DNA from: Vibrio cyclitrophicus
Lineage (GTDB): Bacteria > Pseudomonadota > Gammaproteobacteria > Enterobacterales > Vibrionaceae
Reading direction: 5' to 3'
DNA: 64,000 nucleotides
Assembly (NCBI RefSeq): GCF_024347435.1
Contig: NZ_AP025482.1
Location: 70,645 to 134,644 of the forward strand
Shown: piece after piece, positions 46,854 to 58,890 of the stretch
Layout: each line of letters opens with the position of its first letter
Position numbering within the stretch: the stretch's first letter is position 1
Program-made: the position numbers and the translations under genes
The notes under the pieces: model-generated
Seen by the model: only the letters and a program-made list of their open reading frames with translations
Told to the model about the DNA's origin: nothing
Databases searched by the model: none

Positions 46854-48191
46854 ATGAATATGGATATGAATAAGGCATTAAAACTATTAGTAGTGGGCGC
46901 AGTATTTTCTGCTGGTTCAGTATTTGCTGGGCAGCAAACATTGATAACTGGTGCAAAAATATTTGATGGTGTAGCCCCTAATCTAATAGAAGGAAAAGAT
47001 GTTCTGATTGAAGAGGGAAAGATCGTTAAGGTTGCTAGTGGTATCGAAGCAACAACAGATATGGTCGTAATTGATGCAGGGAGTCGTGTCATGACTCCGG
47101 GTTTTATCGATGTCCATTACCATTTAGGCATGTGTCGAACTTCAGTTGCTGATCTCGGCGGTTCTTTCGCTCCCGATTTGGATTATGTTGGTATCTCCGC
47201 TTCTATTGCCGCTCAAGAGGCTCTAATGCGAGGTTTTACCAGTTTACGTGATGTGGGGGGCGCTTCTTGGGGAGCTAAAGTTGCCTCAGATCGAGATGAA
47301 ATTGCAGGGCCACGTATTTGGCCAAGTTTACGTGTGCTATCTCAGTTCGGTGGGCATGGTGATGCGAGTCCACGCTTTATGGTGCCAAGAGAATTTGGCG
47401 GGCCAGAGAATTATCTAGAACGTATCGCCTACAGTCGTATCGTAAATGGGCGAGACCAAGTTCTAACTGCAGCGCGAGAGAACCTGAAAAAAGGAGCTTC
47501 GCAATTGAAAATGCATTTAGCGGGAGGTGTCGGTACTGAATTTGACCCTATTGATGCAACTCAATTTACTCACGATGAAATCAAAGCTGCTGTAGAAGTC
47601 GCCACCGCTTACGGCACTTATGTTGCTGCTCATACCTACACGCCACAAGGTGTGACTGCTGCGGTTAATGCTGGGATCAAATCGATTGAGCACGGTAACT
47701 TGCTCGATGAAGAAACGGTTAAGTTGATGGCAGAAAATGATGTTTGGCTTAGCCCTCAGGTTGTTGTGTATAAAACTTTTAGCCCAGATCTTGGTGCTGT
47801 GAGATTGGCAAAAGGTAAAATGGTCGAAGCTGGACTAGACAATATGTTCAAACTGGCTAGTAAATATGATTTGAGAATTGCATTTGGTACCGATGTGGTA
47901 GTAAGCGAAGCCGCGTGTGCAGATCAATCTAGAGAATTTGTAGAACGTACTGCTTGGTTCACTCCTGCACAAATATTAAAACAAGCCACATCATTATCTG
48001 GTGAGTTACTTCAATTATCTGGTCCTCGTAGCCCTTACCCTGGCAAGATTGGTGTTATCGAAGAAGGTGCCTACGCTGACTTATTATTAATCAATGGAAA
48101 CCCATTAGATGATATTTCAATTTTACGTGAACATGAAAAAAGCTTAGCGTTAATTATGAAAAATGGTAAAGTTTACAAAGATATACGCTAG
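46854..48191 (+). CDS. Exported amidohydrolase (intact paralogue)
   Basis: 445 residues, periplasmic: signal peptide ending 'GSVFA', then the amidohydrolase fold with 'DVHYHLGM' (two metal His), Lys in 'SQLKMHLAGGV', 'AAHTYTPQ' and 'SIEHGNLLDEE' (metal His) and Asp in 'AFGTDVVVSE'. It resembles the imidazolonepropionase/prolidase-like group that hydrolyses cyclic amides or dipeptides. GGAG lies nine bases before the ATG. The gene before it is a frameshifted relative, so this copy may now carry the function. Confidence 0.9.
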   Translation: MNMDMNKALKLLVVGAVFSAGSVFAGQQTLITGAKIFDGVAPNLIEGKDVLIEEGKIVKVASGIEATTDMVVIDAGSRVMTPGFIDVHYHLGMCRTSVADLGGSFAPDLDYVGISASIAAQEALMRGFTSLRDVGGASWGAKVASDRDEIAGPRIWPSLRVLSQFGGHGDASPRFMVPREFGGPENYLERIAYSRIVNGRDQVLTAARENLKKGASQLKMHLAGGVGTEFDPIDATQFTHDEIKAAVEVATAYGTYVAAHTYTPQGVTAAVNAGIKSIEHGNLLDEETVKLMAENDVWLSPQVVVYKTFSPDLGAVRLAKGKMVEAGLDNMFKLASKYDLRIAFGTDVVVSEAACADQSREFVERTAWFTPAQILKQATSLSGELLQLSGPRSPYPGKIGVIEEGAYADLLLINGNPLDDISILREHEKSLALIMKNGKVYKDIR

Positions 48192-48321
48192 TTTTGAGCT
48201 AAAGAGATAGATAACTAGCATGGTTAATTACTAGCAATTAATACCTGGTATCGAAAAGCATTAGATATTAGGAATTAGTTATTAGTAACCATACCCTCTA
48301 ATTTTTCATGGAGTGATGTAA

Positions 48322-48987
48322 ATGATAAGTAAGTGGATTACTGGGATACTTATCGCTGTGTTTGGTTTTAGCGTGCAAGCTATAGCCGTTGCCAGTGATT
48401 TAAAGGAACTATCGTGGGGCGACCTTATCCCGCAGCAAGAACAATATGATGATCCTTTTCGTCAGCTGTCTTCAAAACAGCTTTATGAGTTGTCACTTGT
48501 CGCCAATTACAAACAGCAAGTGACGAGTGGTGAAGCTTTGTCACAGGATTCTCAAGAAATGTTTAATGCGGCCATGACTTCGCTTGCTGCGCAACATATT
48601 GATGTCGATGCTTTGATTGCTCAACGAGATATCATAGCGAATAAGCGTAAAGCAGCGTCAGAATCACTTGATGTATCACTAGATAAAGGACAAGTTCGTA
48701 TCCCCGGATATTTACTTCCTTTAGAGTACAGCAATACTAAAGTAACTGAGTTTTTGTTGGTACCGACTGTTGGGGCATGCATCCACATTCCGCCGCCTCC
48801 GCCGAATCAAATGGTGTTTGTTAAATACCCAAATGGTGTCGAGATCTCGAGCCTCTACACTCCGGTGTGGGTTGAAGGTCAGATAACGGTAGGAAATGGA
48901 CAATCAGAACTTTATTTAGCTGATGGCTCTGATCAAGTGACATTCGGTTATAGTATTCAAGCGTTGGAAGTGGAATCCTATCAGTAG
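48322..48987 (+). CDS. DUF3299 periplasmic protein
   Basis: 221 residues with a signal peptide ('WITGILIAVFGFSVQAIAVA'). The DUF3299 domain is recognised by 'RIPGYLLPLEYSNTKVTEF' and 'GACIHIPPPPPNQMVFVKY', with Cys and His in the proline-rich motif that may bind a metal or haem-like ligand. Function unknown; family members often sit beside ABC exporters, absent here. Directly before the second IS3 copy, which may have displaced its neighbours. Confidence 0.85.
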   Translation: MISKWITGILIAVFGFSVQAIAVASDLKELSWGDLIPQQEQYDDPFRQLSSKQLYELSLVANYKQQVTSGEALSQDSQEMFNAAMTSLAAQHIDVDALIAQRDIIANKRKAASESLDVSLDKGQVRIPGYLLPLEYSNTKVTEFLLVPTVGACIHIPPPPPNQMVFVKYPNGVEISSLYTPVWVEGQITVGNGQSELYLADGSDQVTFGYSIQALEVESYQ

Positions 48988-49038
48988 TCGCTAAATCCTC
49001 GACTATCCAGATTTCAGTTGACATTTTTCGCCTAGTGG

Positions 49039-50255
<1,217 letters not shown>

Positions 50256-50328
50256 CTAAGTGACCAAATTCACCGTACCACTACAGTATTAATAATCACT
50301 GTTCTCATTATCATCATGCGGCTATAAA

Positions 50329-51363
50329 GGCTTTGTTTCCTAAATCAGGGAACTAATGCTTAAGGCTACGATCAGATCATCTAAGTTAACTCACATACTT
50401 AGATCAATGCCAAAGCCTCGCTACAAACAATATAACCAAGCCCTAATCAATCGTTGTTCACTGACATTCTGGATTGATGAAGAAGCGATTCAACAGTGGA
50501 AGCAACTCAAGCAAGGTAAACGAGGTCGACCTCGATTGTTTAGTGACTTAGCCATACGACCACCCTCATGGCTAAACGAGTATTTTCGATGCCGTTGAGA
50601 GCATTACAAGGATTCATCGATTCTGTTTTCAAACTCGCTCAACTCCCGTTATCATGTCCTCATTATTCATGCATCAGTAAACGAGCCAAAACGGTTAATG
50701 TGTCATTCAAGACAAAGAACCGAGGCGCAATACAGAATTTAGCCATTGATGCAACAGGGCTTAAGGTCTACGGTGAAGGTGAATGGAAAGTAAAAAAACA
50801 TGGTACTGACGGGAAGCGTCGAGTTTGGCGTAAGATCCATTTAGTAGTAGACACTGGCACTCATGAAATCATTGCGGCTGAGTTAAGTTTATCGAATGTC
50901 ACCAACGGTGAAGCTCTTCCTAATTTACTGAATCAAACTCGTCGTAGAGTCAATGAGATATCTGGTGATGGAGCTTACGACACAAGACAATGCTACGGAG
51001 CCATACGCATTAAACAAGCTGTTCCACTTATTCCACCGAGAGAAGGTGCTGCTTTTTGGGTGCGAGGTCACCCTCGTAATCTGGCGGTAGCTTGCCAGAA
51101 ATTATACGGCTCAAATAAACATTGGAAAAAGAAGTATGGTTACCATAAACGGTCACTTTCAGAGACGGCCATGTTCCGTGTAAAGGTACTGTTTGGTGGG
51201 CGATTAAGTTTAAGAAACTATAATGCTCAGGTTGGTGAAACCTACGCCATGATTAAAGCGTTAAATAAGCTCACAGGGTTAGGTATGCCTAAAACGATAG
51301 AAATAGCCTAATAATCACTCATATTGGCAGTTTCTATCTGAGATCCAATTAGGAAACAAAGCC
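50329..51363 (+). mobile_element. IS5-type insertion sequence with frameshifted transposase
   Basis: Ends GGCTTTGTTTCCTAA (50329) and its inverse TTAGGAAACAAAGCC (to 51363) are perfect 15-bp terminal repeats. The transposase is in two frames: 50356-50598 ('LTFWIDEEAIQQWKQLKQGK') and 50568-51311 ('MAKRVFSMPLRALQGFIDSV', 'LAIDATGLKVYGEGEWKVKK', 'ISGDGAYDTRQCYGAI', end 'GLGMPKTIEIA'). One base missing near 50558 ('DLAIRPPSW' for DLAITTTLMAKR) separates them. Relatives are the wrecks at 17371-18160 and 58370-58890. Confidence 0.88.
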
Positions 51364-51759
51364 TTGATAACGATCAAATGCAGCATGTACATCATTATTT
51401 TACTCTGAGCAAAATAGCCCAATGGGTGAAGACCCTCCCCACCCCCTACTTAGGGAAAATACTAGAATTCAACAGTTGCCCTTCTTACTAAATCATATCC
51501 GAAAATTCACTTTCACCAGTTAAGTGTGAAAATTAGAAAATAAAGTATTAAATTAAATAAACCATCATTTCATTTTAAATTCAACACAGATCTCACTTCA
51601 CTAGTGAAATTAACTTTTTTTCTAGTATCAGATCACAAAATATTCTCTATTTCATACTCACTCCCTTATTGAGTTCACAACCACATAAATTCAAATATAA
51701 ACATCATTGATCAAATATAAATAAAACGTAAACTTAACTTTATCAACAAGGAGTATTCA
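51364..51759 (+). promoter_or_regulatory. kduI upstream region
   Basis: 396 bp of very A+T-rich DNA before kduI. It has a 12-bp palindrome TTCACTAGTGAA at about 51597-51608 and a TGTGAAAATTAGAAAA stretch near 51530. A KdgR box as clear as the one before kdgK is not evident. AAGGAG precedes the kduI ATG. Confidence 0.45.
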
Positions 51760-52599
51760 ATGTTCATCAACTATAATAATAATCCAAAAGATTCAAAAAC
51801 TTATGACACATCCAGACTGCGAGATGAGTTTTTAACTGAGCACCTCTTTAAATATGACAGTGTGCAGATAGTTTATAGTCATATAGATCGTGTTGTAGCA
51901 ATTGGAGTATGCCCAACAACCACGGCAATAGCTCTCAATGATCATATTGATAAGAATGCATTCGGGACGGATTTTTTCCTACAACGTCGTGAATTAGGCA
52001 TCGTGAATTTGGGCGGTCGCATTCAAGTTCAAACCAGCCAGCATATTTATACTCTAAATCAGTACGATGCACTCTATTTAGGCAAGGGTGAAGAAAATGT
52101 TGTTTTTAGTCGCCTAGATAAAGAGATAGAACCATCAATTTATTGTTTAAGTGCCCCTGCTCATCACACTTATCCATCACGAATCATTACTCAAGATGAT
52201 GCGAGAAAAGTCGAATTGGGCAGTAATGAAGGAGCAAACAAACGAGTAATCAATCAATACCTACACCCTGATGTATTGCCAACCTGCCAATTATGTATGG
52301 GGGTTACTCATTTAGCACCAGGAAGCGTTTGGAACACAATGCCAGCCCATACACATGAACGCAGAATGGAAGCATACCTGTATTTTAATATCGAACCAGA
52401 GAATATCGTCTTCCACTTTATGGGAGAGCCTGATGAAACACGACACCTTATTGTAAGAAACAAACAATTGGTTCTTTCTCCCAGCTGGTCTATCCATTCG
52501 GGTTGTGGCACCAAAAACTACAGCTTCGTATGGGGAATGTTGGGAGAAAATCAAACCTTTGACGACATGGACTTTGTTGATATGAACAAAATCCAATAA
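51760..52599 (+). CDS. kduI: 5-keto-4-deoxyuronate isomerase
   Basis: Converts 5-keto-4-deoxyuronate (DKI), made from unsaturated galacturonate or related uronates, to 2,5-diketo-3-deoxygluconate. A 279-residue cupin-fold zinc enzyme; zinc ligands are visible in 'MPAHTHERRMEAYLYF' (two His and a Glu) and the His of 'SIHSGCGT'. Full family length. First gene of kduI-dctPQM, 43 bp before the TRAP binding protein. The next enzyme, KduD, is not in this window. Confidence 0.97.
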   Translation: MFINYNNNPKDSKTYDTSRLRDEFLTEHLFKYDSVQIVYSHIDRVVAIGVCPTTTAIALNDHIDKNAFGTDFFLQRRELGIVNLGGRIQVQTSQHIYTLNQYDALYLGKGEENVVFSRLDKEIEPSIYCLSAPAHHTYPSRIITQDDARKVELGSNEGANKRVINQYLHPDVLPTCQLCMGVTHLAPGSVWNTMPAHTHERRMEAYLYFNIEPENIVFHFMGEPDETRHLIVRNKQLVLSPSWSIHSGCGTKNYSFVWGMLGENQTFDDMDFVDMNKIQ

Positions 52600-52642
52600 T
52601 AAACAAACCTAATAAAGTACCCCCCTTTTTTGGAGATATTCA

Positions 52643-53632
52643 ATGCTAAAAAATAAAACATTTAAAATGGCAACGATTGCAGTCATGGTTGCAGGAACCC
52701 TAGGGTTTTCTACAATAGTGTCAGCTGCTACAGACATTAAAGCCGCGTTCAACCAATCTGATAAACACCCACAATACCTAGCTCTAGAAGAATTTGGGCA
52801 GCAGCTAGAAAAAGCGACAGATGGTCGCTACAAAATCACTATTTACCCAAATGCATTATTAGGAGATCAACGTGCGTCGCTTGAACTTGTTCAATCAGGC
52901 GCGGTGCAAATGGCTGTGGTTGCTAATCCATTAATTGAAAACTATGACAACACGTTCACTGCAATTGGCATGCCTTTTGCGTACACTGGAATAGAGCATC
53001 AAGAAAAAGTGTTCACTTCAGGTGCTCTTGATGAGCTATTTGCATCAACCAAGAAGTTTGGTTTTGAAGTACTCACGGCTTACACTGCAGGCTCGCGTAA
53101 CATTTATACCAAAAACAAAAACGTAGAATCTGTTGCAGATATGAAAGGGCAGAAAATCCGTGTGATGCAATCAAATACTATGGTGGAAATGTTGTCTTGC
53201 ATGGGCGGAACCGGAGTTCCAATGAGCCAAGGTGAAGTCTATACAGCTGTTCAACAGGGTGTACTAGACGGTGGTGAAAACAACGAAATCACTTATGCCG
53301 ACATGAAACACTATGAAGTAGCACCCTACTTTAGCAAAACCTCTCACTTAATGGTGCCAGACCTTGTTGTCATTAGTAATGACTTTATGAACTCTATACC
53401 TGTATCCGATCAAGCCCTTATTCGTAAGATAGCAAAAGAGTCAACTGTTGATGAGTTTGCTAAATGGAATGAAAAAATTGGCGATGCACGTTCACTTGCA
53501 GAATCCAATGGCGCAACATTCCTTGATGTGGATGTGAAGCTATTCCAGGATAATTGTAAACCGCTACTGAAAAAGCTTATTAAAACGGACGCACAAAAAG
53601 AGATAACCAAAATCATCAATGAACAAGGCTAA
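52643..53632 (+). CDS. TRAP transporter substrate-binding protein (DctP family)
   Basis: 329-residue periplasmic receptor with signal peptide ('MATIAVMVAGTLGFSTIVSA'). Family motifs: 'HPQYLALEEFGQQLEKATDG', 'GDQRASLELVQSGAVQMAVV', 'KGQKIRVMQSNTMVEML', where the Arg binds the ligand carboxylate. In this uronate cluster it most likely binds an oligo- or mono-uronate; inferred. A hairpin separates it from the membrane subunits. Confidence 0.93.
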   Translation: MLKNKTFKMATIAVMVAGTLGFSTIVSAATDIKAAFNQSDKHPQYLALEEFGQQLEKATDGRYKITIYPNALLGDQRASLELVQSGAVQMAVVANPLIENYDNTFTAIGMPFAYTGIEHQEKVFTSGALDELFASTKKFGFEVLTAYTAGSRNIYTKNKNVESVADMKGQKIRVMQSNTMVEMLSCMGGTGVPMSQGEVYTAVQQGVLDGGENNEITYADMKHYEVAPYFSKTSHLMVPDLVVISNDFMNSIPVSDQALIRKIAKESTVDEFAKWNEKIGDARSLAESNGATFLDVDVKLFQDNCKPLLKKLIKTDAQKEITKIINEQG

Positions 53633-53637
53633 GTATC

Positions 53638-53720
53638 AAAAGGCTAGGATGTGTAAATCTTATGATATCAAACATTTTATGAGTTGAAGGGGATAACCCT
53701 TAGACATCACCTAGCCTTTT
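53638..53720 (+). terminator. Long-range hairpin between dctP and dctQ genes
   Basis: Arms AAAAGGCTAGG (53638-53648) and CCTAGCCTTTT (53710-53720) match perfectly over 11 bp with a 61-base interior. Likely a partial terminator or mRNA 3'-end stabiliser giving more binding protein than membrane subunits. Confidence 0.6.
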
Positions 53721-53742
53721 AGCCGTTTTAAGGAAGAATTAA

Positions 53743-54252
53743 GTGGAAAAATTGTTGTACTGGGCCGACAAACTCAAAGCTATGACGGATTGGATAGTTG
53801 AAAGAGCGTGCGTTGCAATTATGGCACTGCTTACCATTCTTGTTACCTATCAGGTTGTTACCCGCTATCTTTTCGATAGCCCGAGCGCGGTTAGCGAAGT
53901 GCTATCTCGTTACATGTTTGTATGGTTAGTATTAATCGGCGGTGCTTACGTTTTTGGACTTCGAGAGCACATGGCTATTACATATGTCCGGGATAAGTTT
54001 TCGCCAAAAGCTGGCGTGTTAGTCGATATTTTTACTGAATGGACCATTGTTACATTTGCCTTTATTGTGATGTGGCAAGGCGGATATAAAGTAGCAGCTC
54101 GTCAAATGTGGCAGCAAGATTCAGCACTAGAGATCCCTATGGGTATTATTTATTCAGCCCTTCCCATTGCTGGTCTACTCATCATGCTTTACTTCATTAT
54201 TAATCAAATGAAGTTAGTTCATCAATTTCATAAATTAAGAATAAAAGGTTGA
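53743..54252 (+). CDS. TRAP transporter small membrane subunit (DctQ family)
   Basis: 169 residues, four membrane segments, with the DctQ hallmark 'VSEVLSRYMFVWLVLIGGAY' and 'REHMAITYV'. GTG start with AAGGAAG upstream. Six bases before the large subunit gene; together they form the Na+-driven membrane complex. Confidence 0.93.
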   Translation: MEKLLYWADKLKAMTDWIVERACVAIMALLTILVTYQVVTRYLFDSPSAVSEVLSRYMFVWLVLIGGAYVFGLREHMAITYVRDKFSPKAGVLVDIFTEWTIVTFAFIVMWQGGYKVAARQMWQQDSALEIPMGIIYSALPIAGLLIMLYFIINQMKLVHQFHKLRIKG

Positions 54253-54258
54253 GTTAGT

Positions 54259-55566
54259 ATGGATGCAGCAACTATCGCCGCTCTAATAATGTTTGGCGGC
54301 GCTATCTTCTTACTCGTGTTGGGAGCTCCGATTGGTATAAGTATTGGATTACCTTCATTTTGTGCAATGGTAAGTATTCTTCCGATGGCTGGCGCTATGA
54401 CAACCGCAGCTCAACGTATGTTCACAGGTCTTGATAGTTTCGCTTTACTTGCAATACCATTTTTTATCCTAGCCGGAAATATTATGAATAATGGGGGCAT
54501 TGCGATTAGGCTGATTAACTGCTCTCGTATACTCACTGGCTACTTCCCAGGATCTCTAGCTCAAACAAATGTTGTATCAAATATGCTGTTTGGCTCAATA
54601 AGTGGATCTGGTGTAGCCTCAGCAGCGGCGATCGGCGGAATCATGAATCCTATTCAAGAGAAAGAAGGGTATGACCCTGCGTTTCGTACTGCTGTAAATA
54701 TTGCATCAGCGCCCACCGGGATGTTAATCCCACCAAGCAATACGCTCATCGTATACGCGACAGTTGCAGGTTCAGTGTCAATCTCAGCATTATTTATGGG
54801 CGGCTACTTGCCTGGTCTACTTTGGGGAATTGGTGTCATGCTAGTGGCAGGTATCATGGCATACCGCCGGGGTTATATGTCTAAACATACACTCACTCTT
54901 TCTGAGCGATTTAAGTTGTTTATTGATGCTATTCCTAGCTTATCTCTAGTTATTGTTGTGATTGGAGGTATTCTTGCTGGTATATTCACTCCCACAGAAG
55001 CGTCGGCAATTGCGGTTGTCTATTCGTTAGCACTAGGCTTTGCTTACAAAGGAATAAAAGTTGATTTATTACCTAGTATTCTACTTTCCACCGCAAAACT
55101 AACTGCGATTGTTATTTTCATGATTGCAGCATCGTCGGTCATGTCTTGGGTCATGGCATTTACTCAGATACCTGGTGTTATTGCCGATACACTATTATCT
55201 CTGACGGACAACCCTATAATTATTTTATTAATTATCAATGTTATTTTACTGTTTGTTGGCACTTTTATGGACCCAACACCAGCGGTTCTCATTTTTACAC
55301 CTATCTTTCTTCCAATCTGTATGAATCTAGGTATGGATCCCGTACAATTTGGTGTATTACTTGTATTCAACTTATCTTTAGGTACTATCACACCACCAGT
55401 AGGCCCAATTCTTTTTACAGGCTGTAAGGTTAGTGATATAAAAATTGATCAAGTTATAAAAACGCTGCTACCGTTCTTTGCCGTCATATTTGTGGTTTTG
55501 ATGGCAGTGACTTATATACCGGCAATATCAATGGCGCTTCCGAAAATGATGGGATTGGTGAAGTAG
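54259..55566 (+). CDS. TRAP transporter large membrane subunit (DctM family)
   Basis: 435-residue secondary transporter subunit with about twelve membrane segments. Family motifs: 'ALLAIPFFILAGNIMNNGGI', 'GSISGSGVASAAAIGGIM', 'PTGMLIPPSNTLIVYA', and 'LGTITPPVGPILFTGC'. Ends the kduI-dctPQM run. Confidence 0.95.
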   Translation: MDAATIAALIMFGGAIFLLVLGAPIGISIGLPSFCAMVSILPMAGAMTTAAQRMFTGLDSFALLAIPFFILAGNIMNNGGIAIRLINCSRILTGYFPGSLAQTNVVSNMLFGSISGSGVASAAAIGGIMNPIQEKEGYDPAFRTAVNIASAPTGMLIPPSNTLIVYATVAGSVSISALFMGGYLPGLLWGIGVMLVAGIMAYRRGYMSKHTLTLSERFKLFIDAIPSLSLVIVVIGGILAGIFTPTEASAIAVVYSLALGFAYKGIKVDLLPSILLSTAKLTAIVIFMIAASSVMSWVMAFTQIPGVIADTLLSLTDNPIIILLIINVILLFVGTFMDPTPAVLIFTPIFLPICMNLGMDPVQFGVLLVFNLSLGTITPPVGPILFTGCKVSDIKIDQVIKTLLPFFAVIFVVLMAVTYIPAISMALPKMMGLVK

Positions 55567-55723
55567 ATGGTATGGACCTTGTCCATTTAGAATATCGAGT
55601 CATACAATTGTATCTCTTGTATGGGCATGGTCTTTATCCCAAATAACCAGTTTGAATTTATGCCATAATAGGCAACTTCACTCATCTAATGATGAAAGCG
55701 TATTTGTAACACCGAGTAGAGTA

Positions 55724-56491
55724 ATGGATCAAATAAAAAAAACTGAATATAGAGCGCCCGCTTTAGAAAAAGGACTTGACATTATTGAGCTCTTGGCTTT
55801 TTCATCTGAACCTCAAACGAAGAAACAAATAGCAGAAAAGTTGAATCGCAGTGTTAATGAAATATTTCGCATGCTATCTGTATTAATAGAGCGTCAATAT
55901 ATTGAATTTGATGAAGATTCCTCAAACTATGCACTAAGTTTAAAAACGTTTGTACTATCCAATCAGTACCCACCAACAGCTCAACTACTAAAACGCGCTA
56001 GACCCATGATGGAGGAGCTTTGCGCAAAAGTATCCCAATCTTGCCATCTAAGCCAATACTACAACGGTGAGTTAGTGGTTATTGGTGCGCAAGAAAGTCC
56101 ATACAAAATGGGGTTTGGAGTTCGATTAGGTGCAAGTATAGATGTGTGCTCTTCAGGCTCTGGCACTGTACTTCTGGCTTATAGTTCAAACAAAAAGAGA
56201 CAAGATATTATCGAAAAATCAAACGCAACTCAGGACGAAATTGATTATGTACTAAGCCACATGGATGAAACGGCACAAAATGGCTACTACGTTGGTGCTA
56301 GCCCTCAGATATCTGGCGTAACCAACATTAGCTTTCCTATTTTCGGAGCGCTAGGTGATATTATGGCTATTATCACAGTTCCATATATGACACTAAACTC
56401 ACAAACTGTTCATCATCATATTGAAGATATTGAAAACACTCGCTTAGAATTAAGAAACGTAGCGAAAAACCTCTGTCAGAACTTCAAATAA
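55724..56491 (+). CDS. kdgR: IclR-family regulator, KdgR-like
   Basis: An IclR repressor with N-terminal winged helix ('RAPALEKGLDIIELLAF', 'TKKQIAEKLNRSVNEIFRML') and C-terminal ligand-binding GAF-like domain ('LGASIDVCSSGSGTVLLAY', 'ISGVTNISFPIFG'). The frame opens at 55652, but the ATG at 55724 gives 255 residues, the usual size. By position and similarity it is KdgR, which represses uronate genes until KDG appears. A KdgR-type box lies before kdgK at 59352. Confidence 0.85.
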   Translation: MDQIKKTEYRAPALEKGLDIIELLAFSSEPQTKKQIAEKLNRSVNEIFRMLSVLIERQYIEFDEDSSNYALSLKTFVLSNQYPPTAQLLKRARPMMEELCAKVSQSCHLSQYYNGELVVIGAQESPYKMGFGVRLGASIDVCSSGSGTVLLAYSSNKKRQDIIEKSNATQDEIDYVLSHMDETAQNGYYVGASPQISGVTNISFPIFGALGDIMAIITVPYMTLNSQTVHHHIEDIENTRLELRNVAKNLCQNFK

Positions 56492-56751
56492 TTGTTATTT
56501 TCAATAATATATACAATTAGGGCCTTATTTGATGAAAACAACTCATTGTTGTTAACAGCAGTACAAAACGAATAATACATGGTTTAATATGGATTAGGTA
56601 ACTGATTTCACTTTGCCCTTTCCAGTAGCCCATACTTAATTCCGCGTATAATATCTTCCCTCATACTACTTTCATATAAATGGAACCTCCCAATTTCAGA
56701 TAATAAGTGCGATATTCATGGAAAGGTTTAGAACCGAGACTCGCAACCAAT

Positions 56752-58235
56752 TTAGGAATAAACCGCTTCATACAGTGTGCCTAGAAGTTTGAGCAGCCAA
56801 GCCTGATGATCTTGAATACCCGTGATAAAGCTTTGACCGCCAATTTCGAGTGTGTCGATACCTTCGAATTTTAAGAATACCCAACGAGCAATCGGTTTGG
56901 TTGTCGTCTTGTTCTTCACCATACTAGGAAAGAATTCCTGGATATTGGTGAGACTTTCTCGGATTTTGTGCTCTAAACTTGCGTAAACGAGAAGGCTAAG
57001 TGTCATGATCATTAGCTGTGCCTCGATTCGCTGAGGCTTCTTCAGAAAAATTGATGATGTTAGGAACTCTGGGCTTTTTAAGAAGCGAAATCTACGCTCT
57101 ACCTTTTGCTGTGACTTGTAATGCTCCAGTAACGAAGCCATTGTTAGACTTCCGTGGTCAGTATCATTGGTAGCGAGGATAAACATGTCCACCTTAAGCT
57201 TGACCAGTTTCACTTTTTCTAAATCGGTATGAGGCGTAGCATCGATAAAATAGTGGTATCCCGTTGGCTTTGCGTCTTTCTTCGGCCGACCACGACCGGC
57301 ATAGATTGGCTCTTTAACGATGGTTGATTGCGCGAAGCTAAGCAAGTGACACTGGCTGGCGAAGTCCCTCATTGCTTGCTCACAATGAACCAACAGCCAC
57401 TTCTGAGTTAGCATCAATCCAGCAACCCGAGTAACCATTGCCTATACCGCTTAACTGCTTTGGCTCAAGGACCAATAGAGCTTCTTTGGCTGACTTGATA
57501 GTCATTGGGACGCGAGTAATAAACTTCTGCTGTTGCTCATCTAGTGAACGAATTCTTTCTTCCGAGTACAGAGCAGCATCAGCGATGAAGTAGCGACTGT
57601 TTTGTGCTGCCTTCCTTTAGACAATGGATATGTCGTTTAGTGATCTCTGAGAATGCTTTAGCGTCATTGGTATTGCCACTGAGTGCTTGCATGTAAACAG
57701 GTAGATCCGCTTGGTTTTAACAAATCAGCTCAAGGACGACTTGATTTAGCTCTGGACGGTGCTCTCGGCTGTAGCCTTTTACTAGTTTGATGGCATTAAG
57801 ATCTTCGTCTTGGGCATATTCACCATCGACATGAAAACTAGTGATGTCAAGATGGACAGAGTTTGTTTTAAGTCCAAGCTTATCAACGATATGCTCTGCT
57901 ATAGCTTAATAAAGTACGGATACATCTACTTCATATAAAGCATCTAGCGTGCGACCGAGTACATCGTCAGTTAAATGGTGTGCTTCAATGTCTTTAGCAA
58001 GCAACTTGGCGACAGGCTTCGTCTCGAAGAAATCAGAGAACATATGCAGCGTTCTACTGTGAAAGCCAAGGCCATTCAGAATCATTGCTAGGACGGCGTC
58101 GCCATGGGAGACGTTATGATCCGAGTATTTGGGGATGATACGATCAATAATACCGGGTAAGCCGATTTCATGACAGAAAGCAGCGATTAGCTCTAAGTGG
58201 TCTAGGCGTTTAATGACAGGTTGAGCAGCAGACAT
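56752..58235 (-). pseudogene. IS1634-type transposase, several frameshifts
   Basis: N-terminal DUF4277 part at 57906-58235 ('VIKRLDHLELIAAFCHEIGLPGIIDRI', 'ILNGLGFHSRTLHMFSDFFETKP'), a middle part in broken frames (57440-57900, including 'SRYFIADAALYSEERIRSLD'), and the C-terminal catalytic part at 56752-57438 ('IDATPHTDLEKVKLV', 'LATNDTDHGSLTM', 'KVERRFRFLKSP'). Stops and shifts near 57440, 57620, 57720 and 57905. Element ends not determined. Confidence 0.85.
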
Positions 58236-58369
58236 AATAAGTGACCGTTAAATAGCAGTAATAAATCAAAACTGGGGATCGCGGTCAATAGGTCTGTCGT
58301 ATCTACATCTGCAAACGATCACTGGATCACATTATTTTAATTCTGAAATTGGCTGCGGAATGACGGTTG

Positions 58370-58890
58370 TATCGACGGTAATATGAAGTTTTCGTCAGAC
58401 TCTACGCTTGTCATCTGTCCCGTGCTTTTTGACTTTCCATTCACCTTCACCAAACCTTAAGGCCAGTAGCATCAACGGCTAAGTACTGTATTACCCCCTC
58501 TTGTTTTAGGCTTAAGTGAGACCTCAACTTGCTTAGCTCTGCGACTGATGCAGGTGTAATTCGGACAAATTAAGGTACATGGGCTAGCCTAAATATCGAG
58601 TCGACAAATCCTTGCAGCGCTCTCAGTAGCATAGAAAAAACTCGTTCACCATAAGTGCTGTCGTAATCGCCAAACCACTGAACAGACCAGGCCTCCCGCG
58701 CTTATTCTGTTTGCTTTGCGCCCACCCGTTAATCGCCTCTTCATCAATCCAAAAGGTCAGAGAGCCATGATTAATTGGTTGTATTGTAACGAGGTTTAAG
58801 CATAGGGCTACGAGAGGGAGTGGACGTAGCTGATCAGATCGTAGGTTCTGGATTTAGTTCCATTGAATTACGCAACAAAGCCCCTTTGAT
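58370..58890 (-). pseudogene. IS5-type transposase fragment
   Basis: On the minus strand an IS5-like right end GGGGCTTTGTTGCGTAATTC at about 58880 is followed by pieces of a transposase ('LTFWIDEEAINGWAQ' near 58740, 'LAVDATGLKV' near 58475, then a broken 'FGEGEWKVKKHGTDDK' analogue). Multiple lesions; the 3' part is missing. Related to the IS5-type copies earlier in the window. Confidence 0.75.

Noticed and set aside
51597..51608. TTCACTAGTGAA as a KdgR box
   Set aside because: It is a palindrome but lacks the TGAAAC/GTTTCA core seen before kdgK; kept only as a generic operator candidate.
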